Origin: Strigops habroptila
Taxonomy: Eukaryota; Chordata; Aves; Psittaciformes; Psittacidae
Direction: 5' to 3'
Length of the DNA stretch: 64,000 nucleotides
Assembly: GCF_004027225.2 (NCBI RefSeq)
Contig: NC_044288.2
Coordinates: forward strand, 7,251,744 to 7,315,743
Part shown: piece by piece, positions 49,691 through 62,500 of the stretch
How the letters are laid out: each line of letters starts with the position of its first letter
Numbering within the stretch: the first letter of the stretch is position 1
Program-made: the position numbers and the translations under genes
The notes under the pieces: generated by a model
Database searches by the model: none
What the model was told of the DNA's origin: nothing
What the model saw: only the letters and a program-made list of their open reading frames with translations

Positions 49691-52600
49691 CATATAGCTT
49701 CAGAATACTTCACTGATTTTTCATGTATCCAACTTTAGAGGCAACTCAGAAAGCAGCACCACAAGATACTTCAGCTGGGTGGCACATTGCAAATTTTTAG
49801 TGGGGAAGGCAAGAAAAACTATACTACTGACCAGTTACAGAGAGATGTGATTCAGCAGTTCCCCAGCAAGTATCAGAGTAATGCGACAATACAGTGTCCC
49901 TATCAGAAAGAAGGGCAAGAATATTCCCCCCTCCCCAGATGAGAGCTTATTAGCTCTTAGGCCATAAGCCATACTTTCCAGCATTATATGCAATTTTGGA
50001 AGACAGACAGGAGAACTCAGCTCAATTCAATAGCTGCTCTCAAGCATACAGTGACACTTCACAGTTAAAATGCAAGCCTCCTTGATACAATGCTATGTGC
50101 AGATTGTGTATAATACCAGCGGAGTATTCCATAGTTATCCCACTTTCCTCCTAAGGCACTATATTTCCTGCTTATTAAGATGGCGAAGAATAAATAACAG
50201 TTTCTGGGAAATTGATTTTCTCTAGAAATCTTGCTTTTCAAGGCAAAAATGACTTGGCCATATTTTGTGAGGGAGTCACACTTCCAAGAAGGATGTATAA
50301 AAGAAAAAAGCCCAGACTGCAAACGAACAATGAATGGAACTCAATTCACTAAAATGGGGGAAGGTGTAGCTTCCCCAGCACAAGCTTTGCAATTTTAAGA
50401 ACACCAGCATCCCTCTAATACATTCTCTACCTACCAAGGAAACTAGTTTAAAACAAATCAGTCCCCTGGACCCAGAAACATAAGGCTGGAGAATTAGAAA
50501 CTCAATAAAGAACAGTAAGAAATTAAGATGTTTAGTGGAAGTATAAGATTTAAATCCTGACAGTAGTCTCTTCCTATTTCTTACCCACTGTGGAGGATAC
50601 TGCCAAGCAAGTAAACACTGTTCCCTTTTATGCAGCAAATCACTAAGTTTCTCAGATGGGAAACCACATTTCACTATTTTCTCTTCCAACAGGAGAACAG
50701 TGATTCATAGTATTATAAAGCGTGGAGGTACAACATTTCTTTCCAAAAGGCAGTCCTGGCTTTACTTTGTATCTCATGCTACAGGTATTTCAGGGCAATT
50801 TTTAGGCACACAAAGTTTGACACGTACACCCCCCACCCTCCCATGCCCCACATCCCTCTTGCAACTTCAGGTATCATTTTCCCTCTGTTTTTTAATCTCT
50901 GCCCAGGCACACTAGGAAAGCGGTATGAAGACTTACTGAACACAATGGGTTCTACTGCTAGGTGAAGATGTAACCATTTGATTAATTGCACAATGAAGCT
51001 CACAGATGATACTGAAGAGAAACATTTCCTGCTGAAACATTCCAACATTTCCTGCTGAAAACAATGAGTATCAGCTGACAAAAGCATTTTATCAAAACAG
51101 CACATTCAGTGTTCTCATTAACAAGGGAATTTCTACGCAAAAATGTGCCATCCAATGCAGAACTATAGCAACTCACTAAGAGGTCACATGGGTGGTGGCA
51201 GATCTGCAGAGGTTTTGATCAAGCAGAGCACAATCTAGCAGTCACATTTCTACTGGAAGAAGAAAATAGTGTCCATGCTAAGACATTTTTCTTGCTCTGG
51301 GTAAGTTCTGCTGCTTAACATCGTCAGCTTTGTATCACACACTAAGGACTAACAGTCCTTAACTCTTCTTCACACTGTCTCTTACAACCAGAAGTTATTT
51401 AATTCCCCTGTACAACAAAACTCACGAGTAAGACTGACGCATACCCACAGGCTAATGACATCAAGCATCAATGCTAAGTAGAAGATACTTAGCACAGCAC
51501 CTAGCTCAGGAAGACAAAGGTAAACACAAATGCCAAAACTGAGTCTTCAGAAATTCTTTTTGTGCTTCAAAGTAGGAAGAGTTACTACAAATGAACAGAT
51601 TCCAGGAAACATTCTGGAAAGCCACTCTGTGAAAGCAGAGCAATCTGAGACTATCGCAACATGTTCACAAGGAAAGGGCACGAGGATCAGCATAAGGGGA
51701 GACTAATAAATCCCTGGTTTCCAAATCAAGTTCCTCACAATGATTTACACAAATGATTTGCTATGGAAGTTTTTAGTTGGAAAAAAAATAATCAAGAAAT
51801 GTGCTCATAGAGGTACTTGGTATATAGAGAATAATGGTTCTCTTTTGTTCAGTACACTAAAATCTAAGACAGCAATTCCTTACAACTGAACCTTCCACAT
51901 CATCAGTAAAGATTTTTATCCCTTAGATGGAGAAAGAACTTTCCTCTGGAAACAGAAAGAATTCCTGCTTCAGGACATGCTTTGCATGTACTAGTGAGAC
52001 ATGTATGCAGTGTTTGCTAACAAACTAAAAAGAACAAAATACTTGCCCTTTTTTTTTTTTAATGTGAAACTCAAAACTCAAAGCCACATCAAGGGTTTTC
52101 AACTGCCTTCTGGGTAATTTAGGACAAGTATTTCTGGGAAGATGCAAGTTTCTGGCATGGTCTGTCAAGACTTAAATTAAAAGCTACAAATAAAAGTAAA
52201 ACTAACTTAACTGGTTTCTTAAAATAGTAAATTCATAACAATCTGCTGCCAGGACAATAGGAAACAAGAAAAAAAATTCAGTCCTCATCTTCAACTTTAC
52301 AAACTTTTGAAGGGCTACTCTTTAAGACAGAAATACTTGTGTAATATTACTTGCAGAAGTGCTTCTATACATCAACAGCAAAATACGGGGCTCTGTAAAC
52401 AATCCACTGTCATTTCAGAAATGTGACAGCAAAAGATGTGGGCAAACACAAACGCCTGCATCTAGAGCTAAGAATGGTCTTCAGTAGGGAAAGAGGAGCC
52501 AGGTCCCTTTGATAACTAGTTTCACTAAAGACTGAATGAATACTTGATGGTCTTAAGACAACCATGTCTATAACGGTGCTCTCCCATTATAGATCTCAAC

Positions 52601-54010
52601 AGGAACCCTACTCATCTCAAATTCCCACTGACTCTGTTGGCAGTTGTACAGGGGATCTCCCTTTAACAATGTTCAAAAGATTAGAATCTAGTATGGCTTG
52701 GCATGATGCAAATTTTCTCTGGAGCACTGCAATTTAACTCCCACAATGTAGTTCTGTCTCAAGTGTTACACACTGCTCAAGTCTTAGGACATTGATAAAC
52801 ATGGCACATGGTCAGACCCAGAAAACTTGTTCAAGGGCTGCAGTAGGATAAAGCAAGAGGGCTCATTAATCACAGTAATGTTCCCTACTCCCTGCTTTTT
52901 ACCCCCCATAAAAGGAATCCTGAAATAAGCAAAATTCATACATCAGCTATTTATCAGTTCTCATACCCTGACGACTGGATTTCCTAAAGCCAAGAGGATA
53001 AGGGCTCCTGAAATTCTCAACATGCCTGCAGACCACATTGAGCCAGATTTTTCCCAGTCATCTGCTAGAATGAAAAAACTGTCTGAAGTAACAAGCATCA
53101 GGATGACAAGGAGTTCAACCATTAAATGGCAAAGCAACAGTCTCCCTGTCAACTTCTCCCACAGCATGGGACTTGCCTCACTCTGATGCTCTCACAGGAA
53201 TCAAAGTGAACAAAACCTGAAATAAAATTCAAGCAGCTTCAAAAAGAGCCAAAATCTTATGAATGCCCATTTTTCTCAATAGTTAACTGTTACAGTTACC
53301 TCTGTAACTACAGTTATAGTATCTACTCCACCACAGGCGCATATAAGAGCACATTTTCTTCATTACTCAGTTTTTCAATTATCTCCCTTCGCCTTCCAGA
53401 AAAAATTATCTCTTCACTTTCCAGTACTAGTAATGGGTATCTAGCATACTCCTCCCATGAGCCAGTCCATTAGATTCAAAAGCACTCAGCATACATCATT
53501 TCAGTCACCTTCTCAAAGGGGATGGACATGATTGGTTTCAGTCCATTCTTAAGGAGGATGATTCATTGCGGGCACTTCTTAACCACACACAGCTGCAGAA
53601 GAATACCCAGAGCAAGACAAGACATTTTAAGGAGCCACCCACCCCTGTGGAACTCCAGTGTCTAATATTTTTCCAGCTTCTGTGCAATGGATGTCTCTAG
53701 CCCTAGTTAGTTCTCCCAGCAAAGACTCTCCTCAACTAGGGTTATACAGTGAGAATTCCAAAGCAACAGGCTATGTACAGACATATCAGCATTCCCTCCA
53801 ACAGAGAGATGAAAAGGAGAAAATTCCTGAGGATGTGTATCCTCTACTCCATGTTCTGAATCCCAGCCTCCCCCTTGCCTCAGAATGAGCTCTACAAAGC
53901 AGTATCTGTTATGTACATGAATCTCAGCTCCCTTCCTTTGGAGAGTTTCCCCTCAAAAGTGACAGGTAAATCCCAGGACAGAGACAGGTGCTGGGGAAGG
54001 GGAGGTTGCC
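49691..54010 (-). other. region below REEP2 stop: its 3' UTR plus intergenic DNA
   Basis: The REEP2 3' UTR must begin at 54,010 and run leftward, but I find no unambiguous AATAAA on the minus strand close to the stop, so its end is not set. The rest is unique sequence. A 17-bp direct repeat (AACATTTCCTGCTGAAA) occurs at 51,021 and 51,044. No other gene is recognised. Confidence 0.45.
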
Positions 54011-57000
54011 TTAGGATGACTCAACAGAAGCAAGAGAGCCTGCAGCTTTCTTCTTGGGACGGGCTTTGACACTTCTTACTGGAAGCTGAGGAGAAAGAAA
54101 AAGAGGCATCTTGGGTTAGTTTAACACCTAAACGTCTAACAGAAAGATACAAGAATGCAGAGTGAAAACAGAGGACAAAACAACTACAACATGATGACCC
54201 TATTCATCGACTCACCGAGTGGTTTGGGTTGGAAGGGACCTTAAAGCTCATCCAGTTCCAACCCCCTCCCACGGGCAGGGACACCTTCCACTAGAGCAGG
54301 TTGCTCCAAGCCCCTGTGTCCAACCTGGCCTTGAACACTGCCAGGGATGGGGCAGCCACAGCTTCTCTGGGCACCCTGTGCCAGCACCTCAGCACCCTCA
54401 CAGGGAAGAACTTCTGCCTAAGAGCTCATCTCAGTCTCCCCTCTGGCAGATTAAAGCCATTCCCCTTGTCCTGTCCCTACAGGCCCTTGCCCAAAGCCCC
54501 TCTCCAAGTTTCTTGTAGCCCCTTTAGGCACTGGAGCTGCTCTAAGGCCTCCCCTTAAGCAGCCTTCTCTTCTCCAGGCTGACCCAGCCCAGCTCTCTCA
54601 GCCTGGCTCCAGAGCAGAGCTGCTCCAGCCCTCGCAGCAGCTACGGGGCCTCCTCTGACCTCGCTCCAGCAGCTCCACGTCCCTCTTGTGCTGTTGCCCC
54701 AGAGCTGGATCAGGACTGCAGGGGGGGTCTCCCCAGAGCGCAGCAGAGGGGGAGAATTCCCTCCCTTGACCTGCTGCTCACGCTCTGGGGGTGCAGCCCA
54801 GCACACAGGGGGGTTCTGGGCTCAAGCACACACTGAAGCCAGGTCACAGAGAGCTTCTCATCGATCAACACACGAAAGTACTCCTTGGGGCTGCTCCATC
54901 CAGTCTCCACTCAGCCTGTATTTGTGCTGGGATTGCCCTGACCCAGGTGCAGGACCTTGCACTTGTTGAACTTCATGAGGTTCACACTGTCCCACCTCTC
55001 CAGCCTGTCCAGGTCCCTCTGGATGGCATCCTGTCCTGCCAGCATGTCACCTGCACCTCACAGGTCAGTGTGATTGGCAAACTTGCTGAGGGTGCCCTCA
55101 ATCCCACTGTCCATGTTGCTGACAAAGATATCAAAGATATTACAATTCATGTCATCTGTTTTTTTCAGAAAAGCTATTTAACCATTCATTTTGGTTTGGT
55201 TAGTAAACAAATCAGTCTGAGCATATCCATCAAATAGCAACCAGAAGAGGACAACATTCTAAAACAGGACAAGTATGATAATAAAATTGAAGTCAGCTGT
55301 CTTGACGAAAGATTAGACACAGTGATATTTCTAAATGGTACCATTCACATAACAGTTCACTATTATAACTTTTGTGCTTCTTGACTGCCATCCCAAAGGC
55401 TATTATCTGAAAAATGTAAAAACACCTTCAACTAGTTTGCACACTTTAGTCCAGTGTCCTTCATTCTAGATATTGGCAAGAAGAGGGCATTTATGATCTG
55501 CAATGAATTCAGCCCTTCTGGGCAATCTCAGACATCTCAGTCAAAGGCCTCCTACAATTCCTCCATTTGAACCAAAGATCCAAACAGACCAAGCATAAAA
55601 CCCGATATGCCTGAAAAAGGGCTTTATTGGAATTTCTGTATTCAGAATAAACAGCATTGAAGAGTCGTTACTGCCTTTGCATGATTTCACTTTAAAAATT
55701 TCTCCCTAGGAAAGCTTAGAATCAAATGTTGTTCCTCTTGTTTCCACATACAGCCTGATATGCTAGAGAAGAAAGAAAAGGGGTCAATGCAGAAGTAAGC
55801 CTTGGGAATTAAAAAAAGATTCGGGCTGATTTTAAATGCATCTTTAGACGTACATGTTCATCTTTGAAGATACTCAAAAGCCATTTGAACACAGTCCTGG
55901 GCAACAGGCTCTAGACAGCCTCGCTTGAGCAGTGGGGTTGGACCAGAAGATCTTCAGAGGTCCCCTCCAACCTCAACTATTCTGTGATTCTGTTATAAAC
56001 AGTATTTAATCATATGCAAAGGTTTCCTGTACACTGTAAGATGAGGTTAACAGTACAACTTAAAATGATGCTCTAAGCAATTACTTTCCTCCAAATTATT
56101 TAATATTTAGCCTGAAAAGCTTGACAATGTGAGCCAGTCATATAGCACTTTATCTTAAATAAAAAAAAAACAAAATTAGGAGCCTGAGCTGAATCAAGCA
56201 AATAGGACCACACTGCACAAAAAGGGACAAGCATTTTATCATGTATAAATCAAACAACAAGAAACATTCAAGCATGAGTCAAAACTTGGAAAGAATCACC
56301 TCAAAAGACTCTTAAGCTAAAATGACTCTTGTACACAATTGCATTTATTTTCCTATATGGTTTGTTTAATAATAAGAATACAGGCAACTCATGCCCCATC
56401 TGAATGGCTGTAAGTATCCTGGATCATCCCATGCCATACAGAGGGGACGTCAACAGTGACTAGTCACCCAATGACTAGTCACCCTAACTTCCCCAGGGTG
56501 GGGAAGGAGGGGGAAATTACATTTTCCACATATCTAATATGCAGAAGTTCAGGAAGGCCTAAGAGGGTACAGAACTAATGCATTTTAGATGAGAAGAAAG
56601 TGGCTGTCCCAGGGATAAATGTCACAGTAGTATTACATACTCAGACTGTAACAGACAGGAAAGTGGATATAGCCAACAAAACATGTTAAAAATATCTAAT
56701 GCTCCCACCCTTCAACACAAACATGAATGAAAGAGAAGCTAGGACCTGGCTTATGACAAGAGGCTTACAGGCATTATAAAAATACAAAAGCTAGAGACTA
56801 GCATAGCAAGTGGACAGCAAGTCCTCTGATGTAGGACTCAACTAGCAAAGACTGAGTCCAACAAAGTTCACGTAAACAGCTTTTAAATGCAGTGACACTG
56901 TGAAGCCAGAGCCTTCCAACAAAGCTCAAAAATCAACTTCTGTGCTGGAAATAATTTACACACCAGCTCACCTCAGCTTTCATCATCTTCTTAGGAGTTT

Positions 57001-60000
57001 TGAGACTCTGGGTACGTTTAGGAAGTTTGTCTCCTGCATCTTCATCTGATGGGTCTGTTCTAGTCTCCAGTGGGGTTCCATTAGACCTCTGTGCCATACT
57101 GCTCTCCTCTCCTGAGGAGTAACAGGAAGCTAAGGAATAAGAGAGAAAGTTTTAGCACATACTTTTGAAAAATCACATGAAGTCTAAAATGGCCCATCCT
57201 GAAGGACCACATGAAAGGGAGATGTCAACAATCCTTAACAAGGATATTCCAAAAAGTAGAGAGATGCGTTAGTAGATGGCCTAGCAGGGGTGTTCTGTAC
57301 CTGAATCCTCAATGGTTTCAAGAAGACTCCCACCAGAGGGGAGCAGCTGTGGCTCCCGGCTTTGCAAGTGCACAGTATCTTCATCCCGGATCAGAGTGAG
57401 ATCCTGCATGCTGAAACTTCGCAGCTTCTCAGACAAAACTCCCTGGCCCTAAGATGGCAAAAAAAAAAAAAAAAAGGGTCAAGGGCACTTCGCCTTCACA
57501 AAGATCATCTCACATGGGACCATTCAGAAGAAGAGAAAAGGTGTCCTATTCCCCACTAGGGTACTCTGGGAAAACAGAAAAGGGAAAAAGAAAAGTATGC
57601 TCGCAAGACCAAAAGAAAAGAGGTTAAAGCAAAATCCATTCCACTCTTCCTCATTTTTCTTAAGTCAAAGGATGGAATTAACCACAAGGCAAACTGAAGG
57701 AAAGGAAAAGTAGATTGGTGTCCACAAGTACCAGCATCCCTAACAAACCCATACTACTAATTGCTGGCACACAAAACTAAACTTCTGGGGGATTCCTGAA
57801 TGTTACAGAAGGTGTTGCATTACCTTTGCAGCTGCAGTAACTGCTGCATTGGCAGCAAGGTTTAACCCTCTCTTGCCAACTCGCATCATGGTTTCATAGC
57901 TCTTGTCACGAGCCTGAGTAATGTATTCATCGATTTCCTAGGAAGGTAATGTGGAACATGGCATTTAGCTCCTTGTTACAAACATAATCAAAGTTCCCCC
58001 ACCATCACCCTTAAAAACCCAAAGCTCATCTGGACACTTTTTTCCAGACTACCAAAAACAGCTGTCATTGATCACATAACTGCAGTTTCTCTGCTACTTA
58101 CAGAAAGCTTGCAAATGCAACTTTTCCTCAAAGTATGCTATTTCCAAATTGTAACAGCAGTTGCTTATACTGACAATGTGAAAAAACAGCATAGCATAAC
58201 TACAGAACATGCGGCTTGTATCGTGATTCAAAGAGCTTAACTACTGACAATAAGGGCTCATGACACTGGGTTAGTCAAACATGCTTTCTAAGCATTAGGC
58301 CAACTACTGGCTACATTACAATCTTCAGTAAGCTGCAATATGTCATTGTTGTCAGAGACAGAATCATTCTACATCAATTAATGTCAGCACAAGCATGATT
58401 CCCGCATTTCAGTTTTTATTGCGGCATAACTGAATCAAAAGTCAGTCAACTCCCAGACAGGTCAGTATCTTCTAACAACAAGCGAGTACCTTCTCCTTAT
58501 TGGAGAGCGTTGGGTGCACAAACTTCCTGTAGAGGACACTGGAGCCCTTGGTGTAAGGGGAGAGCAGCCAAATGACAAATGCGATTTTCAGCTCGAAATA
58601 AAAGGGAAACCTGAGAGAAAGGGGTGGGGGGAGAAATAGCGAGATAGAGAGAAAGATGGAGAACTGGTATCAAGATTAGCATAGAGACAGATGGGGATAA
58701 CTGGCAGAAAGCAGCACAGGCAGAAAGAACACAGACAAGATATAAAGGCTCAGAAACAAAAGAATCGATATATCAGGTCATAATAGCAGAACCCTCTGGA
58801 ATCCTAGGACATACCTTCTCCGAGTCTCACTTAGTCTTTCATCCATAGCCATGAAAACTCCATAAACAGGGCATCTCTCAGCCCTGCAAACACACCAAAT
58901 TACAATCTGATAGCTACTCTCCTCATTCTGAAGTTTGTTCAGAGAGTATCCCCTGATATTAATATTACATTACTTTCCCTCTCATTTTCCAAAGTTTTCA
59001 ACGACGTATCTTAAGAAATCTGAAGTTCCTGCTAAGACTGATGGCTCAGTTTCTGAAGCTTCCAGTAGGTACTCCACAGATAACACACTAAAGGAGGATC
59101 AGTGTAAATAGAAAAGAGCAGGCAGCATGGACACGTCATCTCTAACCCTCACCCAACAAAGTTTCTGGGAAGAAACAGTAGCCAAGATTGAAACCAGTAA
59201 ATGAAAACTTTCTTTCTCTATTAGTAGTAAGAGACTTCTGTTTTCAGTAGTCTATTTTAAGCATGTGAACAAGCCAAAGCTCTTGTACTTTTTAGATCTT
59301 TGCTTTTGAAAGTTTATGCAGGAAGAGGCAAAACTGATGAGCACTTTTGTAAGGCATGTGTGGCCATTTCATGTTTAAGAGATACAATTCTTGACTAGTA
59401 TTGTTTCACAGATGTATGCAAAGCTCAAACACTAAAGAAAATGAAGAAACTGAAGACAGCCTGTTTGGAAGGTTCAGTTGAAGACATGTAATGGTGATTT
59501 GCCATTTTTGGAGGCCTCCATATTACCAAGCATGAAACACAGCACTGAAAGGATTAAGAACCTGCTTCCCACAACTCCACCCCACCCGCACTAGTAGAAG
59601 AAAATTTAATCATGGCAAACACCTCTCAGAGCACAGAAGTGCATTCGATCTGCTCCTCCACACAACAGGCTGGGAAAGCAAAACAGGCCCCTTCCTTCTA
59701 CCATCTTTTTCTATTTTTTTTTTTTTTTTAAGTGTCTTTTAGACCTCCGTTTCTCAAACTTCACCAGTTCAAATTAAGTTTCTCAAAAATGTTTGATATT
59801 ATGAAAATTCTCTCACAGACACTGTGCACTTATTCCAACTGTTTGCAAATACACAAGAAGGTAAGACAGCAATATACCCACAATATCTACAAACCTGCAG
59901 ACTCTTCATAGGGCCTGAAAACTGCCTAAAGAGACAGGTTATTCTTAGCATCCTAACACTACTCCTCTCTTCTTTAAAAAGCAATCAAACAAACCCCAAA

Positions 60001-60166
60001 CAAACAAACAAACAAACCAACCAACCCCGACAACAAAAACAAACAAAAACAAAACCAAAAAACAAACCCCATGCTGCCAAGGAACTCACCAAGAAAGAAC
60101 AATGTCTGTAAGTGTTTCTGCAGTGGTAAAAAAGGCAAACACAATCCAGTACATCATCCACTTCAC
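54011..60166 (-). CDS. REEP2: receptor expression-enhancing protein 2 (partial, lacks first exons)
   Basis: REEP2 is a TB2/DP1/HVA22-family protein that shapes tubular ER, binds microtubules and aids surface delivery of some G-protein-coupled receptors. Exons on the minus strand: 60,090-60,166 ([13 protein letters not shown], membrane hairpin), 58,490-58,610 ([20 protein letters not shown] ... SNKEK, second hydrophobic hairpin), 57,824-57,937 ([20 protein letters not shown]), 57,301-57,448 ([20 protein letters not shown]), 56,972-57,129 (acidic/basic linker, [10 protein letters not shown]), 54,011-54,085 ([10 protein letters not shown], stop TAA). All have GT-AG borders and matching phases. 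The choice of REEP2 over REEP1 rests on the C-terminal half and on synteny with EGR1. About 35 N-terminal codons are missing and should lie past 64,000. A candidate cassette exon lies at 58,815-58,883. Confidence 0.95.
54213..55140 (-). mobile_element. CR1 LINE fragment in the last REEP2 intron
   Basis: About 0.9 kb of minus-orientation CR1. The 3' UTR (GGTTTGGGTTGGAAGGGACC, CAGGTTGCTCCAAGCCCC) is followed by the RT C-terminal region, with CAGGACCTTGCACTTG, CAGGTCCCTCTGGATGGCATCC and CTTGCTGAGGGTGCCCTCAATCCCACTGTCC. The latter match CR1 at about 870-1045. Multiple stops and indels make it a fossil. It lies in sense with REEP2 transcription, between the exons at 54,085 and 56,972. Confidence 0.92.
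55880..56000 (+). mobile_element. CR1 LINE 3' terminal scrap in the last REEP2 intron
   Basis: GGGTTGGACCAGAAGATCTTC, CAGAGGTCCCCTCCAACCTC and CTATTCTGTGATTCTG mark the CR1 end in plus orientation. It is antisense to REEP2. Confidence 0.87.
56457..56481. promoter_or_regulatory. two copies of the palindrome TGACTAGTCA
   Basis: TGACTAGTCA occurs at 56,457-56,466 and 56,472-56,481, each followed by CCC. The core is a 10-bp perfect palindrome resembling an AP-1 site with one extra base. The pair looks like a short tandem duplication within the last REEP2 intron. Binding is not established. Confidence 0.4.
58815..58883 (-). other. REEP2: candidate 69-bp cassette exon of REEP2
   Basis: It lies between the REEP2 exons at 60,090-60,166 and 58,490-58,610. 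Borders are TTTGCAG|GGCTGAG and GAGAAG|GTATGT, a good acceptor and a strong donor. Its 69 bases keep the reading frame: it completes the same split Trp codon, has no stop, and ends in the phase required by the next exon. It would insert 23 residues (beginning AERCPVYG, ending SETRRR) between LSW and FPFYF, in the loop between the two hydrophobic hairpins. The REEP2 protein that I know lacks this segment, so it would be alternatively used. Confidence 0.55.
59962..60075 (-). repeat. GTTT-rich simple repeat next to a REEP2 splice donor
   Basis: On the transcript strand this is a run of GTTTG and GGTT units starting about 15-20 bases after the donor of the exon at 60,090-60,166. Such U/GU-rich tracts just inside an intron can bind splicing regulators (for example CELF or TIA family). 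It lies in the intron before the candidate cassette exon. Confidence 0.7.
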
Positions 60167-61929
60167 CTGCAAAAGAGCAGTCACTCAATACACACCCATG
60201 AGAACCCAGAAAAAGGCAAAATGTCTTCTCAGTAAAAATGACTCATCGTCTCCACACATTAAGATGAATTCCACAACAAGAAGGGCATATATTATCAATA
60301 ATGGAGAGGGGCCCATACATAATGGTACATTATAGTTTGGGAAAACATGTAGGATTAATGTGCTCAAACTAAACAAATGCATACAGATACACTGATGAAT
60401 GCACACCCTGTAGCAGTATCATGAGCAACTGTGCAAAAGCCCCAAATAAGCTATCTAAAAAGAGTAAGCAGTTCACTTTAAGAAGTTAGAGTCTTTCATA
60501 TATCATGACTATTGTAATAAATACACACACACACGCAGAAGTTTAAACTGTAGCCCTGTATTTTCCAAACCACAAAACCAACAGATACAGGACTTTGCTC
60601 TTATTAGTATGCATTTTTTGCCTTAATCATTATGCCCAGAAATTACATGAGCATTCCTCTCTTCTTTTTAAATAAAGGCTCATCAAGAGAGGCAAGAAAG
60701 CCAAAAACATGTCACAAACTTATATTCTTGTTCCAGGTCTACTTTGTGCTATGATGGCACATCTGTATGCCTGCCATCTACCTCCCTACTTTCTCACACC
60801 TTTCTTTGGAGCAGCAGGTATTTCTTTCAAAGCAAACATAAAATAATCCCCCACTAACACACACACTCTCCCCTGTCCTGTTTTGGTAACAAGTCTCTGA
60901 AACAGCTGAATTATAAAAAAACTGCTACCCAAAAATGCCTAATAGTAGAAGAGTCGATATCTTATATGGGAAACTGCCAGTTTACTATGCTGTTAAGAAG
61001 TAAAAATAAGTGTAAGTAGCAGATAAACGGAAAGAAGAGATTAGCTTCGCTAAAATCAACTTAGCACTCTTAGTGTCATCAAGAATGGGCAAGCAAAGTA
61101 AACTGAATCAAAGAAATTCCACATATTAAAGCCGCATATTAATCCACGTATTAAAATTACACAAACAGTTTAGTGACAGTCTTCGTTACAGCAAACGAAG
61201 TTATAAAAGCAGTTATCTCCCCAAACTTGTATGTGCCGGGAAATTTGGTGATCTGTTCTTGAAAGAGGTTCCAAAACTTTCTTAAAAAAAAAAAAAACAA
61301 AAAACAACCCCAAAACCCAAAACCCAACAAAAAACCCCAACAAAATTATACTGCCTCCAACCCCTCCAACACAGTGGATGGTTCTGAAGACAGTGATTAG
61401 TAGCCCAAATTATTTCCACTTTATTGTGCATTTTTTCAAAACAGAAAATAGCAAAACTTGTATTTTACGGTGCTCTCCTGCCTTTATTTTTCCCTTCTAT
61501 CATCAGTTTGGACAGGACCAGGCATCATTCACTCGACTTCTAAAGAAACTCTATGAAACAAATGGCTAACTCTTCAATTCAGCAACATAAATCAGCTCTT
61601 GTATGAAAAAGTGTGTGAAGAATAACAAAGCAAAGGTGACAAACAGGGATCCCAACAGGCAAGAGATTTCAGAGAAGCTACATACCAGTAAATCTTACTT
61701 CAATATGAGGCAAAATGAAGGCAGTAATAAAAGCGATTAGCACTTATATATATAAAAAACATAATGAGGAGTATGTTTTTTACAGAAAAAAAAAAAAAGA
61801 TTTCCCAAATGTAGCGAAATTCTTTGCAGGTTTCCATAGCTCTCGCTACAGTGCTTCCCTCACAGGCAGGGTGCGTTTCTACAAAGTTTCTGACAGGCCT
61901 AAATAAACACTCAAAGAAACTAAATTGGC
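60167..61929 (-). other. REEP2 upstream intron
   Basis: Intronic sequence above the first REEP2 exon in the window. It has an A-rich tract with CCCAAAACCC units at about 61,280-61,345 and a poly-A at about 61,785. No exon matching the REEP2 N-terminal sequence was found here. Confidence 0.55.
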
Positions 61930-62500
61930 AAGGATAAAAATGAAGGGACTCTTGAGGATTAACAATTGGCTAAAAGAGAGGAAACAAAGGGTAAAAATAA
62001 ATTGCCATTTTTCACAATAAGGAAAGTTACCAGTGGAATCACACAGGAATCAGTGTGGAGATCTGTGCTGCACATCTTCATGAAAGATCTGGAAAAGGTT
62101 GTGAATAGTAAGATGACAAAATGTGTAGAAGATACTTTTCTATCCAGAGGATTACGTATGAGTTGATTAAAGATTTCAGAAAAGGATACTGTCGTGCTTT
62201 AAGATGTCATCTCCAGATGACATTTTGTCACTAAATGTCATTAAATACAAAGTAATGAACTTACACTATCTGCTTTTTCTTAAGTGAAAACTATTGTGGT
62301 AACATAAATTAGCTCATGCCACTCAGAAGAGGTCACTGTAGACAGCCTGATGAAACCATAAGCTCAGTGCTCATTGTGCATTTTCATTCTGCTAACAGAA
62401 TGCTAGGAGTTATCAGAAAAGGAACCAAAAAGAACAGAAAACACTGCTTTGTTACTATTTAAATAAACTCTCTGTTCACATCTTTGATACTGGGCAAAGG
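61930..62500 (+). mobile_element. old CR1 LINE fragment, antisense to REEP2
   Basis: A degenerate plus-strand RT region: GAATCACACAGGAATCAGTG, TGCTGCACATCTTCATGAAAG, and GATCTGGAAAAGG correspond to the GVTQGSV ... LFNIFI..DLD part of CR1. Later, CCATAAGCTCAGTGCTCATTG and GAATGCTAGGAGTTATC fit the following portion. Many substitutions and indels show great age. No product. Confidence 0.72.
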
